Source: a bacterium (lineage in GTDB: Bacteria; Bacillota; Clostridia; Christensenellales; Aristaeellaceae). Taken from it: DNA of 64,000 nucleotides. This document shows, piece by piece, positions 24,552 through 33,793 of the stretch (within the stretch, counting starts at the first letter, position 1; every line of letters starts with the position of its first letter). The position numbers and the translations under genes are program-made. The notes under the pieces were generated by a model. That model had not been told where the DNA came from and made no database searches. It saw nothing but the letters and a program-made list of their open reading frames with translations. The stretch lies in contig SFTH01000004.1 of NCBI GenBank assembly GCA_004563405.1, forward strand, positions 62,001 through 126,000, written 5' to 3'.

Positions 24552-26042
24552 TTGAGCGCAAAACATATGGCGGTTGACCTGGGATCCAGCAGTGGAAAAA
24601 TGCTGATTGGTGAAATTGGAAGCGATCGCAGAGTCAGGATCCGCGAAGTTGGAAGCTTTCCGACGCCTCGGATCTGGTATAACAACCATATTTGCATCAA
24701 TATTTACCATGTTCTTCACCAGATCGGAGAGAACCTGCGCAAACTGGGCCTGGAAGGTATTTATCCCGATAGCTTTGGCGCAGATTCCTGGTCCAGTGAC
24801 TTCGGAATTGTCAATCCTCAGGGCGAACTGGTGGGCCTCCCCGTGTTCTATCGCGACTGGCGCACAACGGGTATGCCAGAGGAGGTCGAGAAGGTTATTT
24901 CATACCAGGAGCTCTATCGCCATACGACGCAGCGCCGCATGCAGGATTCAACGCTCTGCCAGTTGCTTGCGCTGAAGAAGGAAAAGCCGGAGCTTCTCGA
25001 AGGCGGAAATCAGATTCTATTTCTGGGCGATCTGTTGATGCAGTTTTTCTCGGGAAAAACCTGTTCGGAAGTTACGCTCGCATCCTACTCTCAGCTCTAC
25101 TCCATGGAGCATATGCGTTGGGATACCGGCGTGCTGGACATGTTTGATATTCCCAGGAGCATCTGTCCCGAGGTGGTACATCCCTGCGCACAGCTCGGAC
25201 AGCTCAATGCGAGGATGGCCTCGGGACTGGGCATCAACCGCTTCGAGGTGATTGCACCTGCGGGGCACGATACATCTTCCGCCGTAGCGGCAATTCCCGT
25301 GGAGCCCGGTAGAAAATGGGGCTTTATTTCCACCGGCTCATGGTATCTCGTAGGTATGGAACTGGAAAAACCAGTCAATCTGGATCTGTGTTATCACTAC
25401 AATTTTTCCAATACGGGGCTTGCGTTTGGGAAAACCATGCTCAAACGAAACGTTGCCGCCATGTGGCTTTTGCAGGAGTGCATGAAAAGCTGGAAAAAGC
25501 GCGGCATCAATTATACCTATCCGGAGATACATGCCCTTGCGGAGAAGGCCGAGCCCTTTTACGCCATGTTGGACACGGATGCGGCTGATTTCTACAATCC
25601 GGATGATATGTGCGATGCAATTTGCCGTTTCCTGGAGCGAACCGGCCAGAAAACCGTCAGTGCTGAGAACGTTGGTCAGATAACGCGTATGATTGACGAG
25701 GGCATTGCCTTCAAATGTGCTTATGCCGTGAATTGCCTTGAAAAGATCACGGGCAGCGCACTCGATGTAATCTATGTGGTTGGCGGAGGAAGTGCGGCAA
25801 CCGTGCTCAACGCGATGATTGCGGATGCGTGCAATAGAGAGATCATCACTGGCCCCAGAGAGGCCACGAGCATTGGAAATTGTCTTTTGCAGGCATGCGG
25901 CTGTGGGGAGATTTCATCCTGCGAAGAATTGCGGGAGATTGTAGCCCATTCCAGCGAAAGGAGAAGCTATTTCCCTGCAAGTCAACGCGATTGGCCGGAA
26001 CGCTTTGAGGAATACCGGCAGTTTTGCAATCTCAACCCATAA
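24552..26042 (+). CDS. FGGY-family carbohydrate kinase (second copy), rhamnulokinase-like
   Basis: 496 residues from a TTG start with a gggggag site 8 bases upstream; an ATG 15 bases later (codon 6) lacks such a site. Motifs include MAVDLGSSSGKMLIGEIG, GADSWSSDFGIV, APAGHDTSSAVAAIP, FISTGSWYLVG and VVGGGSAATVLNAMIAD. The sequence departs from the first kinase throughout, so the two probably have different substrates or work in different branches. Confidence 0.92.
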   Translation: MSAKHMAVDLGSSSGKMLIGEIGSDRRVRIREVGSFPTPRIWYNNHICINIYHVLHQIGENLRKLGLEGIYPDSFGADSWSSDFGIVNPQGELVGLPVFYRDWRTTGMPEEVEKVISYQELYRHTTQRRMQDSTLCQLLALKKEKPELLEGGNQILFLGDLLMQFFSGKTCSEVTLASYSQLYSMEHMRWDTGVLDMFDIPRSICPEVVHPCAQLGQLNARMASGLGINRFEVIAPAGHDTSSAVAAIPVEPGRKWGFISTGSWYLVGMELEKPVNLDLCYHYNFSNTGLAFGKTMLKRNVAAMWLLQECMKSWKKRGINYTYPEIHALAEKAEPFYAMLDTDAADFYNPDDMCDAICRFLERTGQKTVSAENVGQITRMIDEGIAFKCAYAVNCLEKITGSALDVIYVVGGGSAATVLNAMIADACNREIITGPREATSIGNCLLQACGCGEISSCEELREIVAHSSERRSYFPASQRDWPERFEEYRQFCNLNP

Positions 26043-26060
26043 AGAGAGGAGTGATCTGTT

Positions 26061-27065
26061 ATGAAAGCACTTGTGTTGTATGGCCCCGAAAACTATCGCG
26101 TGGAAAACGACTGGAAGACGCCTGTTCCGCCTGAGGGCTGGGCGCTTGTCAAGGTCGCCTATGCCGGTATCTGCGGTTCGGACATCCCCAGGTTTTTTAC
26201 CACCGGCTCCTATCACCATCCGATGATCATCGGTCACGAGTTTTCCGGCATTGTGGCGCAGGCTGCCAAAGGCGGAAAGGTCGCCGAAGGTACGCCGGTT
26301 GCGATTCTGCCCATTATTCCCTGCGGAGAGTGCGAGGGCTGCAAAGAAACGGGACAGCCCTTCCATTGCAACCACTATCAGTTTATCGGCTCCCGAAATG
26401 ACGGCGGCTTTGCAGAATATGTTGCGGTGCCGGACCAGAACCTGTTTCCGCTGGAGAGCAGCGACGAATTAAAGATGGGCGCGATGATCGAGCTGCTGGC
26501 GGTTGGGTTGCATGTCGTGCGAAGGAGCAACATTGACGGCGGCAAGGCTGTGGTCTTCGGCGCGGGCCCGATCGGCCTTTCCTGTGCCATGTGGCTCAAG
26601 TTCCTCGGAAACGATGTTACGGTGGTGGATGTGCGCGAGTTCAGCATCAATATCGCGAAGAAACTCGGCTTGAAAGCCGTACACTTCGACGAAATCGGCG
26701 AGGAGAAGCGCTTTACCCATGCCTATGAGGCCAGCGGCAGCACGCCTGCGCTTGAAAGGGCCATACTGGTCGTGAAGGATCTGGGCTCGATTACTGTGGT
26801 CGGGCGGAATACGCGAGATACCGTGATTCCCGTGCCGCTGTTCGAAAAGCTGATGCGCAAGGAGCTCACGCTCAATGGCTGCTGGGGCTATAACATGGAG
26901 GGGGAGACGGAACTGATGCGCTCTTTCCTGAAGGCATACGACCCCAACTGCATGATCAGCCACATGATTTCCCTGGAAGAAGTTCCCGAGGCGCTGGAAA
27001 CTCTGGTTCGCGCGCGGGGAGAATACTGCAAAATTATGATTGATATGGGAGTGGACAGAGCATGA
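26061..27065 (+). CDS. zinc-dependent alcohol/polyol dehydrogenase (first copy)
   Basis: 334 residues, medium-chain dehydrogenase family. The catalytic zinc site is seen as ICGSDIPRF and IIGHEFSG, the structural zinc site as a shortened CGECEGCKETGQPFHC, and the Rossmann motif as VVFGAGPIGLSCAMW. It resembles sorbitol or galactitol-1-phosphate dehydrogenases. It likely oxidises a polyol or reduces a ketose within the pathway. It overlaps the next dehydrogenase gene by 4 bases. Confidence 0.92.
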   Translation: MKALVLYGPENYRVENDWKTPVPPEGWALVKVAYAGICGSDIPRFFTTGSYHHPMIIGHEFSGIVAQAAKGGKVAEGTPVAILPIIPCGECEGCKETGQPFHCNHYQFIGSRNDGGFAEYVAVPDQNLFPLESSDELKMGAMIELLAVGLHVVRRSNIDGGKAVVFGAGPIGLSCAMWLKFLGNDVTVVDVREFSINIAKKLGLKAVHFDEIGEEKRFTHAYEASGSTPALERAILVVKDLGSITVVGRNTRDTVIPVPLFEKLMRKELTLNGCWGYNMEGETELMRSFLKAYDPNCMISHMISLEEVPEALETLVRARGEYCKIMIDMGVDRA

Positions 27066-28123
27066 AAGAAACGATGCGGGCAGCCATTTGCTACGGCCAG
27101 AATCAGTTGAAGGTTGAAAGCGTACCGATTCCGGCGGTGGAGCCGGGTTCGATACGCGTCAGGGTCAGGGCAGTTGCGATCTGCGGAACCGACAAGCGTA
27201 TCTACAAGGTGGGCGACTATCGCGCCTCCTATCCCGTGATCATCGGCCATGAAATCGCCGGCGAGGTTGAAGCCGTGGCTCCCGGCGTCACTTCGGTAAA
27301 GGTTGGCGACCGCGTTTGCGTGGCGCCGGGCCACGGCTGCGGACACTGCGAAATGTGCAAAAAGGGCCAGCCCAACGTGTGCCAGACCCCGCATCCCTCT
27401 CTGGGCTACAAGCTCAACGGCGGCTTTGCCGAGTACATCTCCGTGCCGGAGCACATCTTCCGGCTCGGCTTTGTGAACAAGATTCCGGACAATCTGAGCT
27501 ATGAGCAGGCCTCGCTCTCCGAGATCATCGCCTGCTGCCTGAACGCCCACAGAAATGCGAAGGTCGAAGCGGGCGATACGGTGCTGATTCTTGGCGCGGG
27601 ACCCGCCGGCATCATTCACGCGCATCTGTCCCGGATTGAGGGCGCGAAGAAGGTCATCATTTCCCAGCGCAGCAAGGATCGCCTCAATGAAATTGCGGAG
27701 CGCTTCCCCGGGCTCGCGGATCGCCTGATCTGCTCCACGGAGGAGGATCTGATGGAAGCGGTGCGCGCCGAATGTGGCGGTTATGGCCCCGACGTGGTCT
27801 ACGTCTGCGCGCCGTCCCGCGAGGCGCAGGAGCAGGCAATTCAGATGGTCAACAACCGCGGCCGCGTCAATTTCTTTGGCGGCTTGCCGAAAACAGATTG
27901 CATTGTGCGCCTGGATTCCAATGCCCTGCATTATAAGGAGTTCTTCATTTCCGGCGCATCCTCGTCCCTTCCGGAGACGAACCGCGAGGCGCTCGAGCTG
28001 CTCAGCACCCGCGCAATTGATCCGGACAAGCTGATAACCCATGTGTTTTCCCTGGAAGACATCGGCAAGGCCTTTGAGGTCATGGAGAGCAAGAAGTGCA
28101 TCAAGATCGTCATCAAACCCTGA
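27062..28123 (+). CDS. zinc-dependent alcohol/polyol dehydrogenase (second copy)
   Basis: 353 residues. Motifs: AICGTDKRIYK, VIIGHEIAGEVEAVAPG, structural zinc CGHCEMCKKGQPNVC, Rossmann LILGAGPAGIIHAHL, and a late FFGGLPKTD. It is a full-length medium-chain dehydrogenase, related in family but not closely to the gene just upstream. Translational coupling by an ATGA overlap suggests that the two are made together, perhaps for two redox steps or an oxidation/reduction pair. Confidence 0.92.
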   Translation: MKETMRAAICYGQNQLKVESVPIPAVEPGSIRVRVRAVAICGTDKRIYKVGDYRASYPVIIGHEIAGEVEAVAPGVTSVKVGDRVCVAPGHGCGHCEMCKKGQPNVCQTPHPSLGYKLNGGFAEYISVPEHIFRLGFVNKIPDNLSYEQASLSEIIACCLNAHRNAKVEAGDTVLILGAGPAGIIHAHLSRIEGAKKVIISQRSKDRLNEIAERFPGLADRLICSTEEDLMEAVRAECGGYGPDVVYVCAPSREAQEQAIQMVNNRGRVNFFGGLPKTDCIVRLDSNALHYKEFFISGASSSLPETNREALELLSTRAIDPDKLITHVFSLEDIGKAFEVMESKKCIKIVIKP

Positions 28124-28134
28124 GGAGGCTGAAC

Positions 28135-29040
28135 ATGGGAAAGATTTATCTTGGCTTTAACTGTAATTGTTTTACCAATCGCTATGATGAGCCTGAAGAA
28201 TGGACTCGGATTTGTAAGGAACTGGGAATACATAAGGTTATGTTCAATGTCGACCTGATTGATCCCTACTGGAACTGGGAGACACAGAAGAAGCTGTGCG
28301 ACCGTACGCTCGAGGCGTGTGCAAAGAACGGCGTGGAGATCTTCGCTTCCTTTGGCGGTCAACACGGCCACCAGCACTATCTCGGCCATCCCGACTCGGA
28401 CGCCCGCAGCGAAGGCGAGCAGTTTTTCCGAAATGCCATGCGTCAGACCGCGTATCTGGGAGGCAAGAGCTTTGGTACCTGCTTTGGAATTCAGACAGTC
28501 AGAACCAACAGTGACGCCGACGCCCGCGCGAAGCAACTTCAGGATACCATTGACTGTTACCACCGCCTTGCGGAGTACGGGGCTGAGATTGGCCTGGAGG
28601 CGCTCGCATATGAGATGACCAGCATTGATCGCGAAACATGCGCGACGTTTGCGGAAAACGATTATGTGCTTGAGAAGTGTTCCGATATGGCCATCCCTCT
28701 GCGCGTGTGTCTGGATATGGGTCATCGCAATACCGAGGGCCTTCCCGAGGAAGCTGACCATCTGGCCTGGATTCGCCGCTATGCCGATCGCTGCGACGTG
28801 ATCGACTGCCAACAGACGGAGCGCAATGTCAGCTGTCATTGGCCGTTCACACCTGAAAACAACCGGAAGGGCGTCATTCGCGCAGAGGAGATTGTGCAGG
28901 CCATCAAGGATTCCGGCGCGCAGAACGATCTGCTTTTGGCCTTTGAACTGCGCTGTTCCGCCTTCTATCCCCAGGAGCACAGCTTCATGGAGAACCTTGA
29001 ACAGTCCGTCAGATACTGGCGCGCATATGTAAAGGATTGA
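28135..29040 (+). CDS. sugar phosphate isomerase/epimerase-like TIM-barrel protein (second)
   Basis: 301 residues, starting at an ATG after gaggagg; a longer frame upstream has no ribosome site. The barrel pattern of the xylose isomerase-like family is visible: LGFNCNCFTNRYDEPEEW, IFASFGGQHGHQHYLGHPD, IGLEALAYEMTS with a Glu, VCLDMGHRNTEG with Asp/His, and CDVIDCQQTE. The protein is rich in His and Cys around the putative metal site. The specific reaction is unknown; tetrose- or hexose-phosphate isomerases are among the relatives. Confidence 0.82.
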   Translation: MGKIYLGFNCNCFTNRYDEPEEWTRICKELGIHKVMFNVDLIDPYWNWETQKKLCDRTLEACAKNGVEIFASFGGQHGHQHYLGHPDSDARSEGEQFFRNAMRQTAYLGGKSFGTCFGIQTVRTNSDADARAKQLQDTIDCYHRLAEYGAEIGLEALAYEMTSIDRETCATFAENDYVLEKCSDMAIPLRVCLDMGHRNTEGLPEEADHLAWIRRYADRCDVIDCQQTERNVSCHWPFTPENNRKGVIRAEEIVQAIKDSGAQNDLLLAFELRCSAFYPQEHSFMENLEQSVRYWRAYVKD

Positions 29041-29047
29041 TCCAACA

Positions 29048-29617
29048 ATGAGAGAAAACGTCAATTTTCAAAGCCTGAGCGCAGAAGTGCTCGATGAAGT
29101 GCGCAGTGCGCTCGCAATGGTCGACGATGAGCGCGCGGAGGCCGTAATTGAAAAGTTGATTTCTGCCCACAAGGTGTTTGTGATCGGGGTGGGAAGAGTC
29201 ATGATCATGCTCCAGGCCTTCGTCAAGCGCCTGAATCACCTGGGCATCGAAGCCTATTATGTGGGAGAGATCAACGAGCCTGCCATTACGCAGGACGATG
29301 TGCTCATTGTCGCCTCCGGCTCTGGCGAATCTGTGGTTCCCGTGGCGATTGGAAGAGTTGCTACAAAATACCACCCGACGATCATCTACATTGGGTCCAA
29401 TCTCGCCAGTACGGCGGCGGGTATGTCCAACCTTCAACTGCGTATTCCCTGCCGCACAAAACTCAATTTGCCGGACGAGCTGAATTCTGTGCAGCCCATG
29501 AGTTCCCTCTTTGAACAAGCGCTCCTGCTTACGTTGGACACTCTGGCGTTTATGATCGTGGAAAAGAAAAAACTGGTTTTGAAGGATTTGTGGCTGAAAC
29601 ACGCAAATCTGGAATAG
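29048..29617 (+). CDS. SIS-domain sugar isomerase, 6-phospho-3-hexuloisomerase-like
   Basis: 189 residues, one SIS domain of the HxlB/PHI type: KVFVIGVGRVMIMLQAFVKR, HLGIEAYYVGE, LIVASGSGESVVPV, and the C-terminal PMSSLFEQALLLTLD. PHI converts D-arabino-3-hexulose 6-phosphate to fructose 6-phosphate and normally partners hexulose-6-phosphate synthase, which is not present here. It is the last gene of the operon, 7 bases after the preceding one, and a terminator follows. Confidence 0.88.
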   Translation: MRENVNFQSLSAEVLDEVRSALAMVDDERAEAVIEKLISAHKVFVIGVGRVMIMLQAFVKRLNHLGIEAYYVGEINEPAITQDDVLIVASGSGESVVPVAIGRVATKYHPTIIYIGSNLASTAAGMSNLQLRIPCRTKLNLPDELNSVQPMSSLFEQALLLTLDTLAFMIVEKKKLVLKDLWLKHANLE

Positions 29618-29634
29618 GGTACCTCCTTGACAAA

Positions 29635-29670
29635 GGGGCAGAGCCGCATCGCGTTCTGCCCCACATTTTT
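29635..29670 (+). terminator. intrinsic terminator of the sugar operon
   Basis: Arms ggggcaga (29635-29642) and tctgcccc (29655-29662) with a 12-base loop are followed by acattttt. Confidence 0.8.
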
Positions 29671-29776
29671 CTGAAGTTTCCGCCGGATGACGACCTGGCA
29701 ATCCGCTTGCGCTTCGAAACGGGGCGGCCGCCCGCCTTTGCCGGGGGAGCATCCGGCGCGGGAGCGGCGGGGGAGG

Positions 29777-30451
29777 CTATTCGTTTTTGTAGCAGATGAG
29801 CCTGTGATCCTGGTCGCAGAGGGCGAGGAAGACCTGGGATGCGGATGAGATGCCCTGGGCGGCGAGCTGCTTTTGCAGCCACGTTGCCGAGAGGCCCATG
29901 CGGCGCAAGTTTTCGTCGATGATCCGGCCGTCCAGTATGACTTCGACGCTCAGGTATTCCGGCGAGGGTTCGAGGCTCAGATCCTGGGGCGTGGCCGGGC
30001 GGCGGTTGGAATAGGGCAGTATGGACAGTGTGCCGTTGTATTCGAACACGGCGGTGCGGATGGCGCTGAGGTCGAAGTAGCCCTGCTGGCGGCAGAGCAC
30101 CAGAAACTCGCTCAGCTCCAGGTTCATGCGCTTCAGATTGTCCCGGAACAGCTTTCCGCCGTCCATCAGGATGACCGGCGCGCCGTTCAGGTACCGCCGG
30201 GTGCGCATCAATTTGAGGTCCACTGCCGAAACCAGCCAGGTGACCAGGCCGTAGAGCACCAGCGCCGTCAGCGGCTTCCAGGGATTCTCCAGTTCGGTGG
30301 CCAGCTCGGCGGCGATGGAGCCGATGGTGATGCCGGTGATGTAGTCCATGAAGTTCAGCTGGGAAATCTGCTTGCGTCCGACGAGCTTTGCGGCGAGAAA
30401 CAGCGCCGCGAAGGAGAGCAGGGAAGTCAGGCAGATCGTGAGAAACGCCAT
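29777..30451 (-). CDS. DUF421 (YetF-like) membrane protein
   Basis: 224 residues. There are three N-terminal membrane helices with the family stretch RKQISQLNFMDYITGITIGS, then a cytosolic DUF421 domain (LNGAPVILMDGGKLFRDNLK; MNLELSEFLVLCRQQGYFD; VFEYNGTLSILPY). YetF-like proteins are widespread in spore-forming Bacillota and some germinant receptor complexes use relatives, but their general role is not settled. It stands alone between the sugar operon and the aldo/keto reductase. Confidence 0.9.
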   Translation of the reverse strand: MAFLTICLTSLLSFAALFLAAKLVGRKQISQLNFMDYITGITIGSIAAELATELENPWKPLTALVLYGLVTWLVSAVDLKLMRTRRYLNGAPVILMDGGKLFRDNLKRMNLELSEFLVLCRQQGYFDLSAIRTAVFEYNGTLSILPYSNRRPATPQDLSLEPSPEYLSVEVILDGRIIDENLRRMGLSATWLQKQLAAQGISSASQVFLALCDQDHRLICYKNE

Positions 30452-30519
30452 GGGTGCGACACCTCCGTTTCAGCTGTCCCTAGTATGGAGCGGCGCGAAG
30501 GGTTTCATTCCGGACGCAC

Positions 30520-30548
30520 TTGTGCCGCGGGCCGGAAAGTGCTATGAT
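30520..30548 (+). promoter_or_regulatory. promoter for the aldo/keto reductase gene
   Basis: TTGTGC (30520-30525) and TATGAT (30543-30548) have a 17-base spacer. The start codon is about 40 bases downstream of the predicted transcription start. Confidence 0.65.
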
Positions 30549-30596
30549 AGAGGCAGAGAAGCATCTCAGGCGCGTCGCGCCGGAACGGAGGACGAA

Positions 30597-31775
30597 ATGA
30601 TTTACAGCAGTTTTCAGAACGAGCGGCTCTCTCTGCTGGGCTTCGGCGCGATGCGCCTGCCCCTGAACGAGGCGGGCGGCGTGGACGAGGAGCAGGTGGC
30701 GAAGATGGTGGATTGCGCCATCGCCGGAGGCGTGAATTACTTTGACACCGCCTATCCCTATCACGGGGGCGAGTCCGAGCGCGTGCTGGGACGGGTGCTG
30801 GCCAGCTATCCCCGGGAGAGCTTTTACCTGGCGGACAAGTATCCCGGACATCAGATTTCCGCCCGGTACGATCCGGCGGCGACCTTTGCGGAGCAGCTGG
30901 AGCGCTGTGGCGTGGACTATTTCGACTTCTACCTGCTGCACAACGTCTATGAGAAGTCCATGGAGACCTATCTCGATCCCCGCTGGGGCATCATCGACTA
31001 CTTCCTGGAGCAGAAGAAGCAGGGGCGCATCCGCCACCTGGGCTTCTCCACCCACGGCAGCCTCGACTGCATGCGTACCTTCCTGGATCGCTGCGGGGAG
31101 CACATGGAGTTCTGCCAGATTCAGCTGAACTATCTGGATTGGACCCTTCAGGACGCGAAGGCCAAGTGCGCGCTGCTGGCGGAGCGGGGCATCCCGGTGT
31201 GGGTGATGGAACCGCTGCGGGGCGGCAAGCTGGCCAACCCCGGGGAGGAGGCCCTGGCGCGGATGGAGGCGCTGCGCCCCGGCGCGGGCGCGCCCGAGTG
31301 GGCGTTCAACTATCTGATGGGCATCGAGGGCGTCACGATGATTCTCAGCGGCATGTCCAGCCTTGCGCAGATGCAGGACAACGTGCGCAGTTTTGAGGCG
31401 CGCCGGACGCTGGACGGGCGCGAGACGCAGCTTCTGATGGAGATTGCCGAGGGGATGAAGGACTCCGTGCCCTGCACGGCCTGCCGCTACTGCTGCGAGG
31501 GCTGTCCGCAGAAGATCGACATTCCCCGCCTGCTGGCCCTGTACAACGACTTCCGCGTGGCGCGCAGCTTCAACATCACCATGGCCGTGGAGAGCATGCC
31601 GGAGGGCCGCCGCCCTGCGGACTGCATCGGCTGCGGAAAGTGCGCCCGCACCTGCCCCCAGAAGATCGACGTTCCGGGTGCGCTGAGGGATTTCGCCGCG
31701 CAGCTCGCGGAGCAGCCCAGCTGGGCGGAGATCTGCCGGCAGCGGGACGAGGCCCAGCGGAACCAGCGCAAATGA
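30597..31775 (+). CDS. aldo/keto reductase with C-terminal two [4Fe-4S] domain
   Basis: 392 residues. The TIM-barrel aldo/keto reductase part (1-~275) has DTAYPYHGGESERVLG with the catalytic Asp/Tyr, LADKYPGHQ with Lys, FYLLHNVYEK with His, and LGFSTHG. The C-terminal ~100 residues have two ferredoxin-type sites, CTACRYCCEGCPQ and CIGCGKCARTCPQ. This architecture is common in anaerobes; the electron donor and the carbonyl substrate are unknown. The ATG follows ggagg with good spacing. The longer open frame upstream overlaps the promoter and is rejected. Confidence 0.93.
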   Translation: MIYSSFQNERLSLLGFGAMRLPLNEAGGVDEEQVAKMVDCAIAGGVNYFDTAYPYHGGESERVLGRVLASYPRESFYLADKYPGHQISARYDPAATFAEQLERCGVDYFDFYLLHNVYEKSMETYLDPRWGIIDYFLEQKKQGRIRHLGFSTHGSLDCMRTFLDRCGEHMEFCQIQLNYLDWTLQDAKAKCALLAERGIPVWVMEPLRGGKLANPGEEALARMEALRPGAGAPEWAFNYLMGIEGVTMILSGMSSLAQMQDNVRSFEARRTLDGRETQLLMEIAEGMKDSVPCTACRYCCEGCPQKIDIPRLLALYNDFRVARSFNITMAVESMPEGRRPADCIGCGKCARTCPQKIDVPGALRDFAAQLAEQPSWAEICRQRDEAQRNQRK

Positions 31776-31785
31776 CACATCATGG

Positions 31786-31831
31786 AAAAATATTTCGGCG
31801 GACGGCTCAGGGTCGTCCGCCGTATATTTTT
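31786..31831. terminator. bidirectional terminator
   Basis: Arms cggcggacg (31796-31804) and cgtccgccg (31814-31822) are flanked by A-rich and T-rich tracts. It serves the plus-strand reductase and the converging minus-strand Crp/Fnr-type gene. Confidence 0.82.
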
Positions 31832-31861
31832 GGAAACTGGAAAGAAATGGAAGCGCAGAGA

Positions 31862-32524
31862 TCAACGGGGGACGCTGCTGGCGCGCAGCTCCTCCAGCCG
31901 GGCGCGGTCCAGGATGAGATAGGACCCCTTTTTTGTCTTGCTCAGGATGCCCTCGTCGCAGAAATTGCGCAGCGTGCGCAGCAGGTGGCGGTAGGAGGCC
32001 TCCAGAAGATCCGCGCAGACGGTGAGATTGTAGTTGAAGACGCCGTCCTGCTCCATCTCCAGGATGAAGTTGGACAGGCGGATCTCCAGGCGCTCGAAGT
32101 GGGAGGCGCTCTTGCGGATGTGCTCCGCCAGGTTCTTGACCGCGAAGCGCAAAAAGCGCACGTCGCAGAGCAGCTGATCCCGGTACACGGCCAGCGGGAT
32201 GTCCAGAATCATGCAGGGCGTGATGGCGCGAATGGTGTTGATGGAGGGCTCCTGCCAGAGCGCGCCCACCAGGCCCATTACGTTGAAGCCGCGGTAGTGG
32301 TTTTCGCAGTGGGGCTTGCCGGTGCAGGTAATGACATAGGCGATACATTCCCCCTCGAGCATGAAGCTCAGGGAGTCATACACGTCGCCGTCCCGGGAGA
32401 GGATTTCATCGGCTTCGTAGCGCGTGAGGGTGCAGGCCTCCATCAGGTCAAAGGAGAACAGCTCCTGAAGGTGAAAGCGCGCGATGTATTCCCGAAGAAC
32501 CTCCGGATTCTTGATCTGCCGCAT
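31862..32524 (-). CDS. Crp/Fnr-family transcriptional regulator (YeiL-like)
   Basis: 220 residues from an ATG with ggagg upstream. The N-terminal cyclic-nucleotide-binding-like domain (LSFMLEGECIAYVITCTGKP; VMGLVGALWQEPSINTIRAI) leads into a long helix and a C-terminal winged helix-turn-helix (VCADLLEASYRHLLRTLRNF). It lacks an N-terminal Fe-S cysteine array. It is divergent from the peptide-uptake operon, and a CRP-like palindrome lies between the two, so control of that operon is inferred. The effector is unknown. Confidence 0.88.
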   Translation of the reverse strand: MRQIKNPEVLREYIARFHLQELFSFDLMEACTLTRYEADEILSRDGDVYDSLSFMLEGECIAYVITCTGKPHCENHYRGFNVMGLVGALWQEPSINTIRAITPCMILDIPLAVYRDQLLCDVRFLRFAVKNLAEHIRKSASHFERLEIRLSNFILEMEQDGVFNYNLTVCADLLEASYRHLLRTLRNFCDEGILSKTKKGSYLILDRARLEELRASSVPR

Positions 32525-32569
32525 ATTCGGCCTCCCTTCCGCTCGCAGGCGCATCGTTCATTTCCCTAT

Positions 32570-32598
32570 ATTATATTGTGGCAATATTGTGTTGTCAT
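32570..32598 (-). promoter_or_regulatory. promoter for the Crp/Fnr-type gene
   Basis: On the minus strand, ATGACA (32593-32598) and TATAAT (32570-32575) have a 17-base spacer. A small inverted repeat, atattg-tgg-caatat (32574-32588), overlaps the -10 box. Confidence 0.65.
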
Positions 32599-32669
32599 GC
32601 ACGATTGGAGGTGTGCTTCCATTGTATTCATGGAAAGTTTTGCGACCAGCAATGTTTATTTGCAATTAA

Positions 32670-32685
32670 TGTGACATATGTCATT
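32670..32685. promoter_or_regulatory. CRP/FNR-like binding site
   Basis: TGTGA-N6-TCATT closely follows the TGTGA-N6-TCACA consensus of CRP sites, and its centre is a perfect 12-base palindrome (32672-32683). It lies between the Crp/Fnr-type gene and the peptide operon, about 120 bases before the first operon gene. Confidence 0.6.
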
Positions 32686-32803
32686 TACATATGGAGGAAA
32701 GTTTCGTACAATGAACAAAAATTTTCGATGCACAAAAAATGTACGGGCTCCCGGCCCCGGTCCGGCGCCTGTGAAGAACAACAATACGGAAGCGAGTGAT
32801 GGC

Positions 32804-33785
<982 letters not shown>

Positions 33786-33793
<8 letters not shown>

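Noticed and set aside
32711..32803. Use of the ATG at 32711 as the start of the DppD-like gene
   Set aside because: It adds a 31-residue atypical leader and its ggagga tract is too far from the ATG; the start at 32804 gives the normal family length.
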